Origin: Novosphingobium sp.
GTDB lineage: Bacteria; Pseudomonadota; Alphaproteobacteria; Sphingomonadales; Sphingomonadaceae
Reading direction: 5' to 3'
Length of the DNA: 25,002 nucleotides
Assembly (NCBI GenBank): GCA_028697875.1
Contig: JAQVEQ010000011.1
Span: forward strand, 1-25,002
Under the pieces are notes generated by a model, which was given only the letters and a program-made list of their open reading frames with translations, made no database searches and had not been told where the DNA came from. The position numbers and the translations under genes were made by a program. Positions 14,613-22,436 of the stretch are shown here, in pieces. How positions within the stretch are numbered: the first letter of the stretch is position 1; each line of letters opens with the position of its first letter.

Positions 14613-16007
14613 TCAGGGCAATACGGGTCCCCAGGCCGGGTCCGATGCGTCGACCGGCGTGCGCAGGCGCCGCAGGTTCCGCCCGGTGAGGTCGACCTGC
14701 CAGAGCGAGGTCCGGCCCGAATTCTTCTCGGTGCGGAAGAACTGGATGATGCGGCCGTTCGGCGCCCAGGTCGGCGCCTCGTCCTGCCAGCTGTCGGTCA
14801 GGTCGCGCAGATTGCCGCCCGTCGGGCTCATCACCGCGATGCGGAAGTTGCCGGCGATGTGCGTGAAAGCGATCTGGTCCCCGCGCGGGCTCCATTCCGG
14901 CGTGGCCGCGCGGCCGCCGAAAAAGCTGATCCGGTGCTGGTTCCTGCCATCCGCATCCATGACATAGACCTGCTGGCTGCCCGAACGGTCGCTTTCGAAC
15001 ACGATCTTGCTGCCGTCGGGAGAATAGCTGCCGCCGACATCGATGCCCGGCGCGTCGGTCAGCCGCGTGCTGGGGCCGCCGTTCACCGAGACGCGGTAGA
15101 TGTCGGTATTGCCGTTGACCGCCATGGAATAGAGGATCCACTTGCCGTCGGGCGACCAGCGCGGCGCGAACGTCGGGTTCGTGCTCTGCGTCACCAGCTT
15201 CTGCCGGCCGGCCGCGATGTCGTAGATGTAGATCCGCGGATTGCCGTTCAGGTAGCTGAGATAGACGATCGACTTGTAGTCGGGCGAATAGCGCGGGGTC
15301 AGCGCCATCGCCTTGCCGGTGGTGATGAAACGGTGGTTCGCCCCGTCCGAATCCATGATCGCCAGCTGCTTGACCCGGTGATCCTTGGGCCCGGTTTCCG
15401 CGATATAGGCAATCTTGCTGTCGAAGAACGGGCTTTCGCCGGACAGCCGCGCATAGACGAGGTCGGCGCACTTGTGCGCCCCGCGCCGCCAGTCGGCAGG
15501 CGCCAGCCGCCAGCCCTTGCGGACCAGTTCCTGCTGCAGGACCACGTCGTAGAGATAGCAGCCGACCGTCAGGTTGCCGTCCGCCTCGGCCGTGACATAG
15601 CCCTGCACCAGCATGTCGGCCTTGCGCCCGGACCACAGGCCCCAGGCCGGGGCCGGGATTTCGGCATAGGTCGGGCGCGGCAGCACGTCGGGGCCGACCG
15701 GGAGGAACAGGCCGTTGTTCCTCAGATCGGCAGTGATGACCCGCGCCATTTCCATGCCGAGCGCGGAGGTGCCCTGGGCATTGGCCGCGGTCGGCGGGTT
15801 GGCGTCGGTGGCGAAGGCCGGGATGGCGATGCCGAGATCGGCCCACGCCTTGTCGTCGGACACGCTGCCCGTCAGGCCGCCATCGCCGGGCGCGGGGGCG
15901 GCACCCGCCGGTCCGGCCGGTTCCGCAACCGGCGGCGGCGTGTCGGAATCCTGCGCCGCCAGCGGCGCGGCAAGGACAAGGGCGAAAAGGACAAGGGTTT
16001 TTTTCAC
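14613..16007 (-). CDS. tolB: Tol-Pal system protein TolB
   Basis: A 464-residue periplasmic protein with an N-terminal signal peptide (MKKTLVLFALVLAAPLAA, cleavage after about A18). An N-terminal TolB domain follows (ITADLRNNGLFLPV...). A C-terminal six-bladed beta-propeller is built from repeats of the kind YSPDGSKIVFESDRSGSQQVYVMD and WSPRGDQIAFTH. TolB binds Pal and takes part in the force-coupled cycle that constricts the outer membrane during division. The start is GTG 16007, overlapping the tolA stop as GTGA with GGAAG upstream; longer versions of the frame only read tolA in another frame. Confidence 0.96.
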   Translation of the reverse strand: MKKTLVLFALVLAAPLAAQDSDTPPPVAEPAGPAGAAPAPGDGGLTGSVSDDKAWADLGIAIPAFATDANPPTAANAQGTSALGMEMARVITADLRNNGLFLPVGPDVLPRPTYAEIPAPAWGLWSGRKADMLVQGYVTAEADGNLTVGCYLYDVVLQQELVRKGWRLAPADWRRGAHKCADLVYARLSGESPFFDSKIAYIAETGPKDHRVKQLAIMDSDGANHRFITTGKAMALTPRYSPDYKSIVYLSYLNGNPRIYIYDIAAGRQKLVTQSTNPTFAPRWSPDGKWILYSMAVNGNTDIYRVSVNGGPSTRLTDAPGIDVGGSYSPDGSKIVFESDRSGSQQVYVMDADGRNQHRISFFGGRAATPEWSPRGDQIAFTHIAGNFRIAVMSPTGGNLRDLTDSWQDEAPTWAPNGRIIQFFRTEKNSGRTSLWQVDLTGRNLRRLRTPVDASDPAWGPVLP

Positions 16008-16822
16008 TGCGACAACTTCCTGTCGAAACGGAACGCGGACACGCGCTTCCATGCATTGTAGTATTTCACCGGCAAGTCGAACGGTGCGGCAAGCTGCACC
16101 GCGCGAATGGCCAGTTCGGCATGACGCCCCGCCTGTGCCCGGTTGGCGTCGGTAATCCCGCTCTGGCTGACAACGCGCGGCGGGCCCGCAAGGGTCCCGT
16201 CGCGGTTGAGATCGAAGGCCAGCACCGTCACCAGCAATTCCGCATCGGCCCCCTGGGGGCTGGACCAATGCGGCTTCAATTGCCGTCCGATGGCCTGGGC
16301 CAGGGATGCCTTGGCCTGCGTGCCGATCTGCGAGGCCGGCATCGGCGCGTCGGCGTCCGCTTCGCCCGCATCCACGCCCTGGAGGAAATCGCTGCCGAGC
16401 TTGCTGCCCCCGCCCGATTTGGGAGCGGGCTTGGCCGGCACCGGCTTTTCCACGGCCTTCGGTTTCGGAGCGGGCGCGGGCTTGGGCTTGGGGCTCGGCG
16501 CAGGCGTTGTCCGCGGTTCCGGCACCGGTTTCGTCACCGGTTTCGTCACGGGCTTTTCCACCGGCCGTTCCTGCACCGGTTCGGGCGGGGCGATCTCTTC
16601 CGAGATTTCCGGGGCAACCGCCGCCTGCGCATCCTGCGACAGGACGGGACCGGTGGCTTCCAGCCCGACGTCGTCGACCAGGTTTACCGCCATGCGTTCG
16701 GGAATGGGGAAATTGCGCGCATGCTTCGGCTGGAGCAGCAAGGCCGCAACCAGCGCCGCATGGAGCGCGATCGCGACGGCAAGGCCGATGCGTTCTTCGG
16801 GGCGGAGCGCTGCGAAGGCCAT
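16004..16822 (-). CDS. tolA: TolA-like periplasm-spanning protein
   Basis: A 272-residue protein with one N-terminal membrane helix (about 12-30, IGLAVAIALHAALVAALLL). A Pro/Lys-rich periplasmic region (about 75-140) contains repeated VEKPVTKPVTKPVPEP-like and PKPKPAPAPKPK segments. A C-terminal domain of the TolA/TonB kind follows (about 180-272; LKPHWSSPQGADAELLVTVLAFDLNRDGTLAGPPRV... KYYNAWKRV). It transmits TolQR energy across the periplasm to TolB-Pal. Its place between tolR and tolB supports the assignment over a general TonB. The start is 9 bases after the tolR stop, with GAGG as ribosome site. Confidence 0.93.
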   Translation of the reverse strand: MAFAALRPEERIGLAVAIALHAALVAALLLQPKHARNFPIPERMAVNLVDDVGLEATGPVLSQDAQAAVAPEISEEIAPPEPVQERPVEKPVTKPVTKPVPEPRTTPAPSPKPKPAPAPKPKAVEKPVPAKPAPKSGGGSKLGSDFLQGVDAGEADADAPMPASQIGTQAKASLAQAIGRQLKPHWSSPQGADAELLVTVLAFDLNRDGTLAGPPRVVSQSGITDANRAQAGRHAELAIRAVQLAAPFDLPVKYYNAWKRVSAFRFDRKLSQ

Positions 16823-16831
16823 CGCCTCTGC

Positions 16832-17281
16832 CTAGGGCGCGTTAACTGAACTGTTGGTGACCAGCGAAATGGCATTGAACCCGGCGCGGTTCAATTCGCC
16901 CATCACCGCCATGACCCGCCCGTAATCCAGGGTCTTGTCGGCCCGCAGCGTCACCAGCGGCGGCTTGCCCGACGCGTCCACCGGCATCGCGGCAAGGCGA
17001 TCGGGGAAAGTGCCGGGGGCGACCGGATCGTCGTCGATATAGATCCCGCCGTCGGCGCGGATGGTGATCGTCACCTGGTCCGGTTCCTGATCCATCGCGC
17101 TGGCCCGGCTGTCGGGCAGGTCGACCGGCACGGCCGAAGTCAGCAGCGGGGCGGTGACCATGAAGATAATCAGCAGCACCAGCATCACGTCGACCAGCGG
17201 AGTGACATTGATGTCCGCCATCGGCGTGCGGCGCGAACCGCGCCTGCCGCGCCGGCCCCCGGAAGCGACGCCCATCGCCAT
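16832..17281 (-). CDS. tolR: Tol-Pal system protein TolR (ExbD/TolR family)
   Basis: A 149-residue inner-membrane protein with a basic N-terminus, one membrane helix (about 27-47, VTPLVDVMLVLLIIFMVTAPLL) carrying the essential proton-pathway Asp31, and a periplasmic domain ending at residue 149. It forms the TolQR proton channel. ATG 17281 overlaps the tolQ stop by one base (TGATG); ATG 17275 two codons later is an alternative. Much longer versions of the frame only read tolQ out of phase and were rejected. Confidence 0.95.
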   Translation of the reverse strand: MAMGVASGGRRGRRGSRRTPMADINVTPLVDVMLVLLIIFMVTAPLLTSAVPVDLPDSRASAMDQEPDQVTITIRADGGIYIDDDPVAPGTFPDRLAAMPVDASGKPPLVTLRADKTLDYGRVMAVMGELNRAGFNAISLVTNSSVNAP

Positions 17282-17991
17282 CAGCGCTTGTCCATTTCGC
17301 GGCCGAGCATCGCGTGGACCTTGTCCGCCAGCCTTTGCAGCCGCGATTCCAGCATGTTCACCTGCTGCGAGAAACGGTTGTAGGCGATCACTGCCGGGAT
17401 GGCGGCGAACAGGCCGATGGCCGTGGCGAACAGCGCTTCGGAAATGCCCGGCGCGACCACGGCAAGCGAGCTGTTCTGCTGGCTGCCGATCTGGAAGAAG
17501 CTGTTCATGATGCCCCAGACGGTGCCGAACAGGCCGACGAACGGGGCGACCGCCCCCACTGTGGCGAGGAAGTTGAGCCGTTCGGCAAGGCTGTCCGCCT
17601 CCAGCGCGACCTGGCTTTCCATCGCACCGGCAATGCGCTGGCGCGCGCCTTCCGGGTCGCGCCCGGCCCCGGCGTCCGACAGGCGCCATTCCTCCAGCCC
17701 GGCGGCGACGACGCGCGCGGCGGCGCTTTCGCTCTTGGGCTTGAGGTCCCCGGCCGGGCGGTTTTCCGCCTTGCCCCACAGTTCCTTCTCATAGGCGGCC
17801 GAGCGGCGGCGGACGCCCGCCATCCGCAAGGAGAAGGAGACGATGATCGTCCACACCCACACGCTGGCCAGCAGCAGGCCGCCCATCACCACCTGGACCA
17901 CGATATCGGCATCGAGGAACAGCTTCACCGGGTTGAGCCGGGTGGGCGCGGCGGCCGCGAGACTGGCGGAAAGGGAAGCAAGGTCGGTCAT
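17281..17991 (-). CDS. tolQ: Tol-Pal system protein TolQ (MotA/TolQ/ExbB family)
   Basis: A 236-residue inner-membrane protein with three membrane helices: about residues 30-52 (IVVQVVMGGLLLASVWVWTIIV), and the paired LNFLATVGAVAPFVGLFGTVWGIMNSF and ALFATAIGLFAAIPAVIAYNRF segments typical of proton-channel proteins. ATG 17991 overlaps the ybgC stop as ATGA, which decides the start; an extension to 18036 lies inside ybgC. It builds the proton-driven motor with TolR. Confidence 0.96.
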   Translation of the reverse strand: MTDLASLSASLAAAAPTRLNPVKLFLDADIVVQVVMGGLLLASVWVWTIIVSFSLRMAGVRRRSAAYEKELWGKAENRPAGDLKPKSESAAARVVAAGLEEWRLSDAGAGRDPEGARQRIAGAMESQVALEADSLAERLNFLATVGAVAPFVGLFGTVWGIMNSFFQIGSQQNSSLAVVAPGISEALFATAIGLFAAIPAVIAYNRFSQQVNMLESRLQRLADKVHAMLGREMDKR

Positions 17992-18446
17992 GCGATTCCT
18001 TCGGGGGCAAGAACTGTCTGCAATTTTCCGTGCCACCCGGCGGGGTGGCGGGCCGGGCGTCCGTCCGGCGCGACGAAGCCGATGCGCACGCTCGCCTCGG
18101 CCAGCACTTCGCTGCCGCGCAGCGCCCGTTGTTCGACGCGCCAGCTCGCGGCGCGCAATTCGGTCATCCGGGTTTCGACCGTCACCGCATCGCCCAGCCG
18201 CGCCGGGCGCAAGTAGCGGATGTTCATCTCGGTCACGGCATAGGCGCCCTGCCCGCCCGCGATCGCGCCCGGCTGGTCGAGGCCGAGGCTGCGGATCAGC
18301 TCGGAGCGGCCGCGTTCGAACCAGCGCAGGTAATTGGCGTGATAGACCACCCCGCCCGCATCGGTGTCGTCGAAATAGACGCGCAGCGGGAAACGGTGCG
18401 TCCGGCCATCGAAATGGCCTTCGGGCGGAGTTGGCAAAGTCGGCAT
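17988..18446 (-). CDS. ybgC: Tol-Pal system-associated acyl-CoA thioesterase YbgC
   Basis: A 152-residue hot-dog-fold thioesterase, first gene of the Tol-Pal operon. The catalytic segment is YFDDTDAGGVVYHANYLRWFERGR with D27-T-D29 in the usual position, followed by VTEMNIRYLRPARLGDAVTVETRM. It hydrolyses acyl-CoA or acyl-ACP thioesters and is linked to phospholipid metabolism; its exact role in Tol-Pal is unsettled. The 82 bases upstream separate it from hinT and may hold the operon promoter, though no clear boxes were seen. Confidence 0.95.
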   Translation of the reverse strand: MPTLPTPPEGHFDGRTHRFPLRVYFDDTDAGGVVYHANYLRWFERGRSELIRSLGLDQPGAIAGGQGAYAVTEMNIRYLRPARLGDAVTVETRMTELRAASWRVEQRALRGSEVLAEASVRIGFVAPDGRPARHPAGWHGKLQTVLAPEGIA

Positions 18447-18528
18447 CCAGCGGGCGCTTCTAGCCTTGTTGCGACTCGCCCTGCAAGCGCGCGCAAGCGG
18501 CGCGGCGCAAAAACGCTGCGGATGGGCG

Positions 18529-18909
18529 TTATTCGGGGATCATCCGCCCCAGCGGACGGCCGCCGCAGATGTGGACGTGCAGGTGCGGCACGATCTGCCC
18601 GGAATCCGGCCCGATATTGGCAATCGCGCGATAGCCCGGCTCGACCAGCCCCTTGTCGCGCGCGATCGTGCCGACGGCGCGGACGAAACCGGCGATTTCG
18701 GCATCGCTCGCCCGGGCGCTGAAATCGTCCCAGCTCACATAGGCGCCCTTGGGCAGGACCAGGACGTGTTCGGGCGCCTGCGGATTGATGTCAAGGAAAG
18801 CGAAGGCCCATTCGTCCTCGTAGACCTTGGTGCAGGGCAGTTCCCCGCGCAGGATCCTGGCGAAGATGTTCTGGTCGTCGTAGGGCTGGGTCGGATCGAC
18901 GGGGCTCAT
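18529..18909 (-). CDS. hinT: HIT-family nucleotide hydrolase (HinT-like)
   Basis: A 126-residue cytoplasmic histidine-triad protein. The active-site triad is H109-L-H111-V-H113 inside IVPHLHVHICGG, preceded by NIGPDSGQ, and IFARILRGELPC near the N-terminus is typical. Family members cleave purine nucleoside phosphoramidates and AMP-lysine adducts. The start overlaps the hisE stop by four bases (ATGA), so it is translationally coupled to hisE, an arrangement seen in related genomes. Confidence 0.95.
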   Translation of the reverse strand: MSPVDPTQPYDDQNIFARILRGELPCTKVYEDEWAFAFLDINPQAPEHVLVLPKGAYVSWDDFSARASDAEIAGFVRAVGTIARDKGLVEPGYRAIANIGPDSGQIVPHLHVHICGGRPLGRMIPE

Positions 18910-19232
18910 TGCGTCCTCGATGCTTTTTCAGCGATGCCCGACACGCCTTCGCGCCGGTCCAGTTCCGCCAGCACGTCGGCCAGAGCGATGTCCTTCGCGC
19001 CGAGCAGGACCATCAGGTGGAACAGGACGTCGGCCGCCTCCCCCACCAGTTCCCCGCGGCTGCCGGCAAGCGCGGCGATGGCGGCTTCCACCGCCTCCTC
19101 GCCCAGCTTGCGCGCCATGACCGGGAGGCCCCGGGCGTTGAGCTGCGCGACATAGCTTTCTTCCGGCGCGGCGGTGCGGCGGCTGGCGATGGTCTGTTCG
19201 AGACGGGCCAGGATATCGGGTGAACTGGTCAT
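18906..19232 (-). CDS. hisE: Phosphoribosyl-ATP pyrophosphatase
   Basis: A 108-residue all-helical MazG-like enzyme for the second step of histidine synthesis, PR-ATP to PR-AMP. The metal-binding helices are visible as ARKLGEEAVEAAIAAL and ELVGEAADVLFHLMVLL. It is a free-standing hisE, not fused to hisI, as is usual in Alphaproteobacteria. It lies downstream of hisF but is separated from it by the PEP-CTERM gene and is coupled to hinT. Confidence 0.96.
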   Translation of the reverse strand: MTSSPDILARLEQTIASRRTAAPEESYVAQLNARGLPVMARKLGEEAVEAAIAALAGSRGELVGEAADVLFHLMVLLGAKDIALADVLAELDRREGVSGIAEKASRTQ

Positions 19233-19312
19233 GCGCGATCCATGGAATGCGCGCGCGCGCCGGTCAAGGATGCTTGCAGGCCGGACGGACGCGAAGACGG
19301 CTTGTTCGCCGC

Positions 19313-19346
19313 CCCTTACTCGTCGCCGTCCCTTACTCGTCGCCGT
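19313..19346. repeat. 17-base tandem duplication over the stop of the PEP-CTERM gene
   Basis: CCCTTACTCGTCGCCGT occurs twice in a row (19313-19329 and 19330-19346). Read on the minus strand, each copy encodes the last residues DGDE plus TAA. The first-met stop (19335-19333) makes the second copy silent. It is a recent slippage or duplication event without effect on the protein. Confidence 0.85.
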
Positions 19347-19521
19347 CCTTGTCCTTGCGGTTTTGCTGGAAGCCGTGCCGCCCGACGATCACGCCCAGCA
19401 TGCCGAGCGCGAACAGCGCCAGGTCGGACGGTTCGGGCACCGGGTTGCTCCACGAGGCGGCTGCGGGGGCTGCCTGCAAGAGGTAGAGCGGAACCAGCGC
19501 AAGGAGGAGAAGGCGTGCCAT
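19333..19521 (-). CDS. PEP-CTERM sorting-signal mini-protein
   Basis: Only 62 residues: a signal peptide (about 1-22, MARLLLLALVPLYLLQAAPAAA), then SWSNPV, then the PEP-CTERM signal P29-E30-P31 followed by a membrane helix (about 34-47, LALFALGMLGVIVG). The tail is charged (RHGFQQNRKDKDGDE). In exosortase systems such C-termini are cleaved and the protein is exported or anchored. Here almost nothing would remain after both cleavages. The tail is more acidic than the usual Arg-rich end. It sits between hisF and hisE with no evident link to histidine. No exosortase gene is in the window. A sigma-54-like promoter lies directly upstream. The function is unknown; it may act as a small membrane peptide. 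Confidence 0.75.
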   Translation of the reverse strand: MARLLLLALVPLYLLQAAPAAASWSNPVPEPSDLALFALGMLGVIVGRHGFQQNRKDKDGDE

Positions 19522-19534
19522 CGCAAATGGTTAA

Positions 19535-19550
19535 AGCAAGACATATGCCA
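19535..19550 (-). promoter_or_regulatory. Sigma-54 (RpoN) type -24/-12 promoter
   Basis: On the minus strand TGGCAT-ATGTC-TTGCT (19550-19535) matches the consensus TGGCAC-N5-TTGCW, with GG and GC exactly 10 bases apart. Transcription would begin near 19524, only about 3 bases before ATG 19521, so the message would be nearly leaderless. PEP-CTERM genes in other bacteria are known to be controlled by RpoN with the PrsK/PrsR pair, which supports the reading. The short leader counts against it. Confidence 0.5.
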
Positions 19551-19711
19551 TGGGGGCAAAATCCCCGGCTTTCCGCCAATCGAGATAGTTAACGGCCATG
19601 GCCGGAAAAGCGCATTTGTAAAACGGCCCGACAGATTCGCGGCATTCGGGGGAAACGCGCCCTCCACGCCCCCCGCCCACGCCAGGCGTCCATGCCCCTC
19701 CGCGCCGGGCG

Positions 19712-20494
19712 TCAGCCCCGCGCCGGCAGACCGGCCGCGCGCAGGGCGGCATGGGCATCGGCGATGGTGTAAGTCCCGAAATGGAAGATCGAAGCGGCCA
19801 GCACCGCGCTGGCATGGCCCTTGGTCACGCCTTCCACCAGATGTTCGAGCGTCCCCACCCCGCCGCTGGCGATGACCGGCACGCTGACCATGTCGGCAAT
19901 GGTCCGGGTCAGTTCGAGATCGTAGCCCTGCTGCGTCCCGTCCCCGTCCATCGAGGTAACGAGCAGTTCGCCCGCGCCCAGCTCGGCCAGTTTCGCGGCA
20001 TGTTCCACCGCGTCGATCCCGGTCGGCTTGCGCCCGCCATGAGTGAAGATTTCCCATCCCTCGGCAAGCTCGGGATGAGCGGAATTGGTTTTCCGGCGGG
20101 CGTCGACCGACGCGACGATGCACTGGCTGCCGAACTTGTCGGCGATTTCGGCCACGACTTCGGGCCGGGACACGGCGGCGGAATTGACCGCGACCTTGTC
20201 CGCCCCCGCCAGCAGCAGCGCCCGCGCGTCCTCCACGCTGCGCACGCCCCCGCCCACGGTCAGCGGCATGAAGCACACTTCCGCCGTGCGCCGCACGATG
20301 TCGAGCAGGGTGCCGCGTCCTTCGTGGCTGGCGGAAATGTCGAGGAAGCACAGCTCGTCCGCCCCCGCCTCGTCATAGGCGCGGGCCTGTTCCACCGGGT
20401 CCCCGGCGTCTTTCAGGTCGACGAAATTGACGCCTTTGACCACGCGGCCGTCGGCCACGTCGAGACAGGGGATGACGCGAACGCGAACGGTCAT
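19712..20494 (-). CDS. hisF: Imidazole glycerol phosphate synthase cyclase subunit
   Basis: A 260-residue (beta/alpha)8 barrel that, with HisH, turns PRFAR and ammonia into IGP and AICAR. Catalytic D12 (IPCLDV) and D131 (VASVDARR) are present, with phosphate-binding GGGV, SGG and SIFHFG loops. Directly after D131-ARR the loop holds KTNSAHPELAEG before WEIFTHGGR, about 7 residues longer than in well-known HisF proteins. It resembles the HPELVEG peptide that dispersed palindromic elements encode in Sphingomonadales. The frame is intact. ATG 20494 overlaps the hisA stop by four bases. Confidence 0.96.
   Translation of the reverse strand: MTVRVRVIPCLDVADGRVVKGVNFVDLKDAGDPVEQARAYDEAGADELCFLDISASHEGRGTLLDIVRRTAEVCFMPLTVGGGVRSVEDARALLLAGADKVAVNSAAVSRPEVVAEIADKFGSQCIVASVDARRKTNSAHPELAEGWEIFTHGGRKPTGIDAVEHAAKLAELGAGELLVTSMDGDGTQQGYDLELTRTIADMVSVPVIASGGVGTLEHLVEGVTKGHASAVLAASIFHFGTYTIADAHAALRAAGLPARG
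20055..20077. repeat. REP-like palindromic element inserted in frame within hisF
   Basis: CATCCC (20055-20060) and GGGATG (20072-20077) flank TCGGCAAGCTC. The whole resembles the Sphingomonadales/Caulobacter palindrome family whose core is CCTTCGACAAGCTCAGGGTGAGCGG. Read in the hisF frame it encodes HPELAEGW. The resemblance is from memory of the family, not from a search. Confidence 0.6.
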
Positions 20495-21219
20495 GCCTTA
20501 CTCGCCATCTGGATCGCGGCGGCCAGGTCCAGCCGCCCGTCGTACAGCGCGCGGCCGGTAATCACGCCTTCGATCCCTTCGCTGGCGTGGATCGAGAGCA
20601 TGCGGATATCGTCCAGCCCCTTGACCCCGCCGCTGGCGATCACCGGCAAGTCCGTGCGGCGGGCGAGATCGACCGTCGCCTGGACATTGCAGCCCTTGAG
20701 CAGGCCATCGCGGCCAATGTCGGTGAACAGCAGGCTGGCGACGCCCGCATCCTCGAACCGGCGGGCCATGTCCTCCACCGGCACGTCGGACACTTCGGCC
20801 CAGCCCTCGGTCGCGATCATGCCGTCGCGCGCGTCGACCGCGACCACGATCCCGCCCGGAAATTCGCGCGCCATGTCCTTGACGAACTGCGGGTCCTTCA
20901 GCGCCGCCGTGCCCATGACCACGCGCGCCACGCCGAGGTCGAACCAGCCTTCCACCGCCTCGCGCGTGCGGATGCCGCCGCCGAGCTGGACGTAGCCGGG
21001 GAAGACGTCGAGAATCGCTTCCACCGCCTCGCGGTTTTCCGCGCGCCCGGCGAACGATCCGTCGAGATCGACCACGTGCAGGTGCTGCGCGCCCGCCTCG
21101 GCGAACAGCATCGCCTGCGCCGCCGGATTGTCGCCATAGACGGTCGCGCGGGCCATGTCGCCTTCGGCAAGCCGGACCACCTGGCCCTGTTTGAGGTCGA
21201 TGGCGGGAAATACGATCAT
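20491..21219 (-). CDS. hisA: Phosphoribosylformimino-5-aminoimidazole carboxamide ribotide isomerase
   Basis: A 242-residue (beta/alpha)8-barrel isomerase converting ProFAR to PRFAR. Catalytic acids D8 (FPAIDLKQGQVVRL) and D129 (VVAVDARDG) are present, with FTDIGRDGLLKG, QLGGGIR and IASGGVKG phosphate loops. ATG 21219 lies one base after the hisH stop, and the gene overlaps hisF downstream, so hisH-hisA-hisF are coupled. Versions beginning upstream read hisH in another frame. Confidence 0.97.
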   Translation of the reverse strand: MIVFPAIDLKQGQVVRLAEGDMARATVYGDNPAAQAMLFAEAGAQHLHVVDLDGSFAGRAENREAVEAILDVFPGYVQLGGGIRTREAVEGWFDLGVARVVMGTAALKDPQFVKDMAREFPGGIVVAVDARDGMIATEGWAEVSDVPVEDMARRFEDAGVASLLFTDIGRDGLLKGCNVQATVDLARRTDLPVIASGGVKGLDDIRMLSIHASEGIEGVITGRALYDGRLDLAAAIQMASKA

Positions 21220-21220
21220 C

Positions 21221-21850
21221 TCAAGGTTTCCAGTCGAGGAAGCGCGCCAGCAGTTCGAGCCCGTATTCCTGGCTCTTTTCCGGGTGGAACTGGACGCCCA
21301 GCAAGTTGTCGTGCGCCACGGCCGCCACCAGCCCGCCGCCATGGTCGGTCATGGCCGCGACATGGTGCCCGTCGTCCGGCTGGAAGTGATAGGAATGGAG
21401 GAAATAGGCTTCGCCCGGCACGATCAGGGCGGCCCCGTCGTGGTGCCTGGTCGGGACCACATCGTTCCAGCCCATGTGCGGCACTTTGATCGCGGGATCG
21501 GTCCGCTCGATCAGGCGCACTTCGCCGGGCACCCAGCCGAGCCCTTCGGTCACGCCGTATTCGAGCCCGCGCGTCGCCAGCAGTTGCATCCCCACGCAAA
21601 TGCCGAGGAACGGCGCCCCGCCCACCCGCACGCGCTCTTCCATCGCCTCGACCAGGCCGTGAATCGCCCGCAGGCCCGCCGCGCAGGCCCCGAAAGCGCC
21701 GACGCCGGGCAGGACGATGCGATCCGCCGCCCGCACCACGTCGGGATCGGCAGTGACTTTCACGCCATGGGCACCGGCCGCCTTCAGCGCATTGTGCACC
21801 GAATGGAGATTGCCCGCGCCGTAGTCGACGAGAGCGACGACCTCAGCCAC
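21221..21850 (-). CDS. hisH: Imidazole glycerol phosphate synthase glutaminase subunit
   Basis: A 209-residue class I glutamine amidotransferase supplying ammonia to HisF. The triad is C85 (GICVGMQLL), H189 and E191 (QFHPEKSQ). The oxyanion-strand region LPGVGAFG is intact, and VPHMGWND is typical. The start is GTG 21850, overlapping the end of hisB by 8 bases, with AAGGA about 8 bases upstream; no ATG exists near the expected N-terminus (MAEVVALVDYGAGNL). Confidence 0.96.
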   Translation of the reverse strand: MAEVVALVDYGAGNLHSVHNALKAAGAHGVKVTADPDVVRAADRIVLPGVGAFGACAAGLRAIHGLVEAMEERVRVGGAPFLGICVGMQLLATRGLEYGVTEGLGWVPGEVRLIERTDPAIKVPHMGWNDVVPTRHHDGAALIVPGEAYFLHSYHFQPDDGHHVAAMTDHGGGLVAAVAHDNLLGVQFHPEKSQEYGLELLARFLDWKP

Positions 21851-22436
21851 CCAACTGTCCTTTCGTCGAGGGGACCGCCCCGCCCTTGCGCGGATCGCGT
21901 TCCACCGCCTGGCGCATCGCCCGGGCAAAGCCCTTGTAGATGCCTTCGACGATATGGTGGTTGTTCTGCCCGTAGAGCAGTTCGATGTGCAGCGTGATCC
22001 CCACGGCCTGCGCGATCGAATGGAACCAGTGTTCGAACAGCTCGGTATCCATTTCGCCCAGGCGCGGCTGGCTGAAACCGGCCTTCCACACGAGGTAGGG
22101 CCGCCCGGAAATGTCGAGCGCCACGCGCGCCAGCGTTTCGTCCATCGGCGAATAGGCCGCGCCGTAGCGGCCGATGCCGGCCTTGTCGCCCAGCGCCTGG
22201 GAAATCGCCTGGCCCAGCGCGATCGCGCTGTCTTCGGTGGTGTGGTGCTGGTCGACATGGAGATCGCCCGCGACCTTCAGTTTCACGTCGATCAGCGAGT
22301 GACGCGAAAACTGTTCGACCATGTGGTCGAGAAAGCCGATTCCGGTCGAAATGTCGTAGGCGCCGGTGCCGTCGAGATTTACTTCGACGGCAATGTCCGT
22401 TTCCGCCGTCTTGCGGGTTATCGTGCCTGTGCGCAT
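21843..22436 (-). CDS. hisB: Imidazoleglycerol-phosphate dehydratase
   Basis: A 197-residue monofunctional dehydratase (IGPD) for the sixth step of histidine synthesis. Its two metal-binding motifs are DQHHTTED (about 62-69) and QNNHHIVEG in the second half, with FLDHMVEQ and SPMDETLARVALD. There is no fused phosphatase domain. ATG 22436 has AGGCG upstream; the frame continues upstream through the intergenic region without homology-like sequence. It heads the hisBHAF run and diverges from sspB. Confidence 0.97.
   Translation of the reverse strand: MRTGTITRKTAETDIAVEVNLDGTGAYDISTGIGFLDHMVEQFSRHSLIDVKLKVAGDLHVDQHHTTEDSAIALGQAISQALGDKAGIGRYGAAYSPMDETLARVALDISGRPYLVWKAGFSQPRLGEMDTELFEHWFHSIAQAVGITLHIELLYGQNNHHIVEGIYKGFARAMRQAVERDPRKGGAVPSTKGQLGG

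Noticed and set aside
14023..16056. 677-codon minus-strand ORF across pal and tolB
   Set aside because: It reads both genes out of frame; pal and tolB themselves have signal peptides and full domains.
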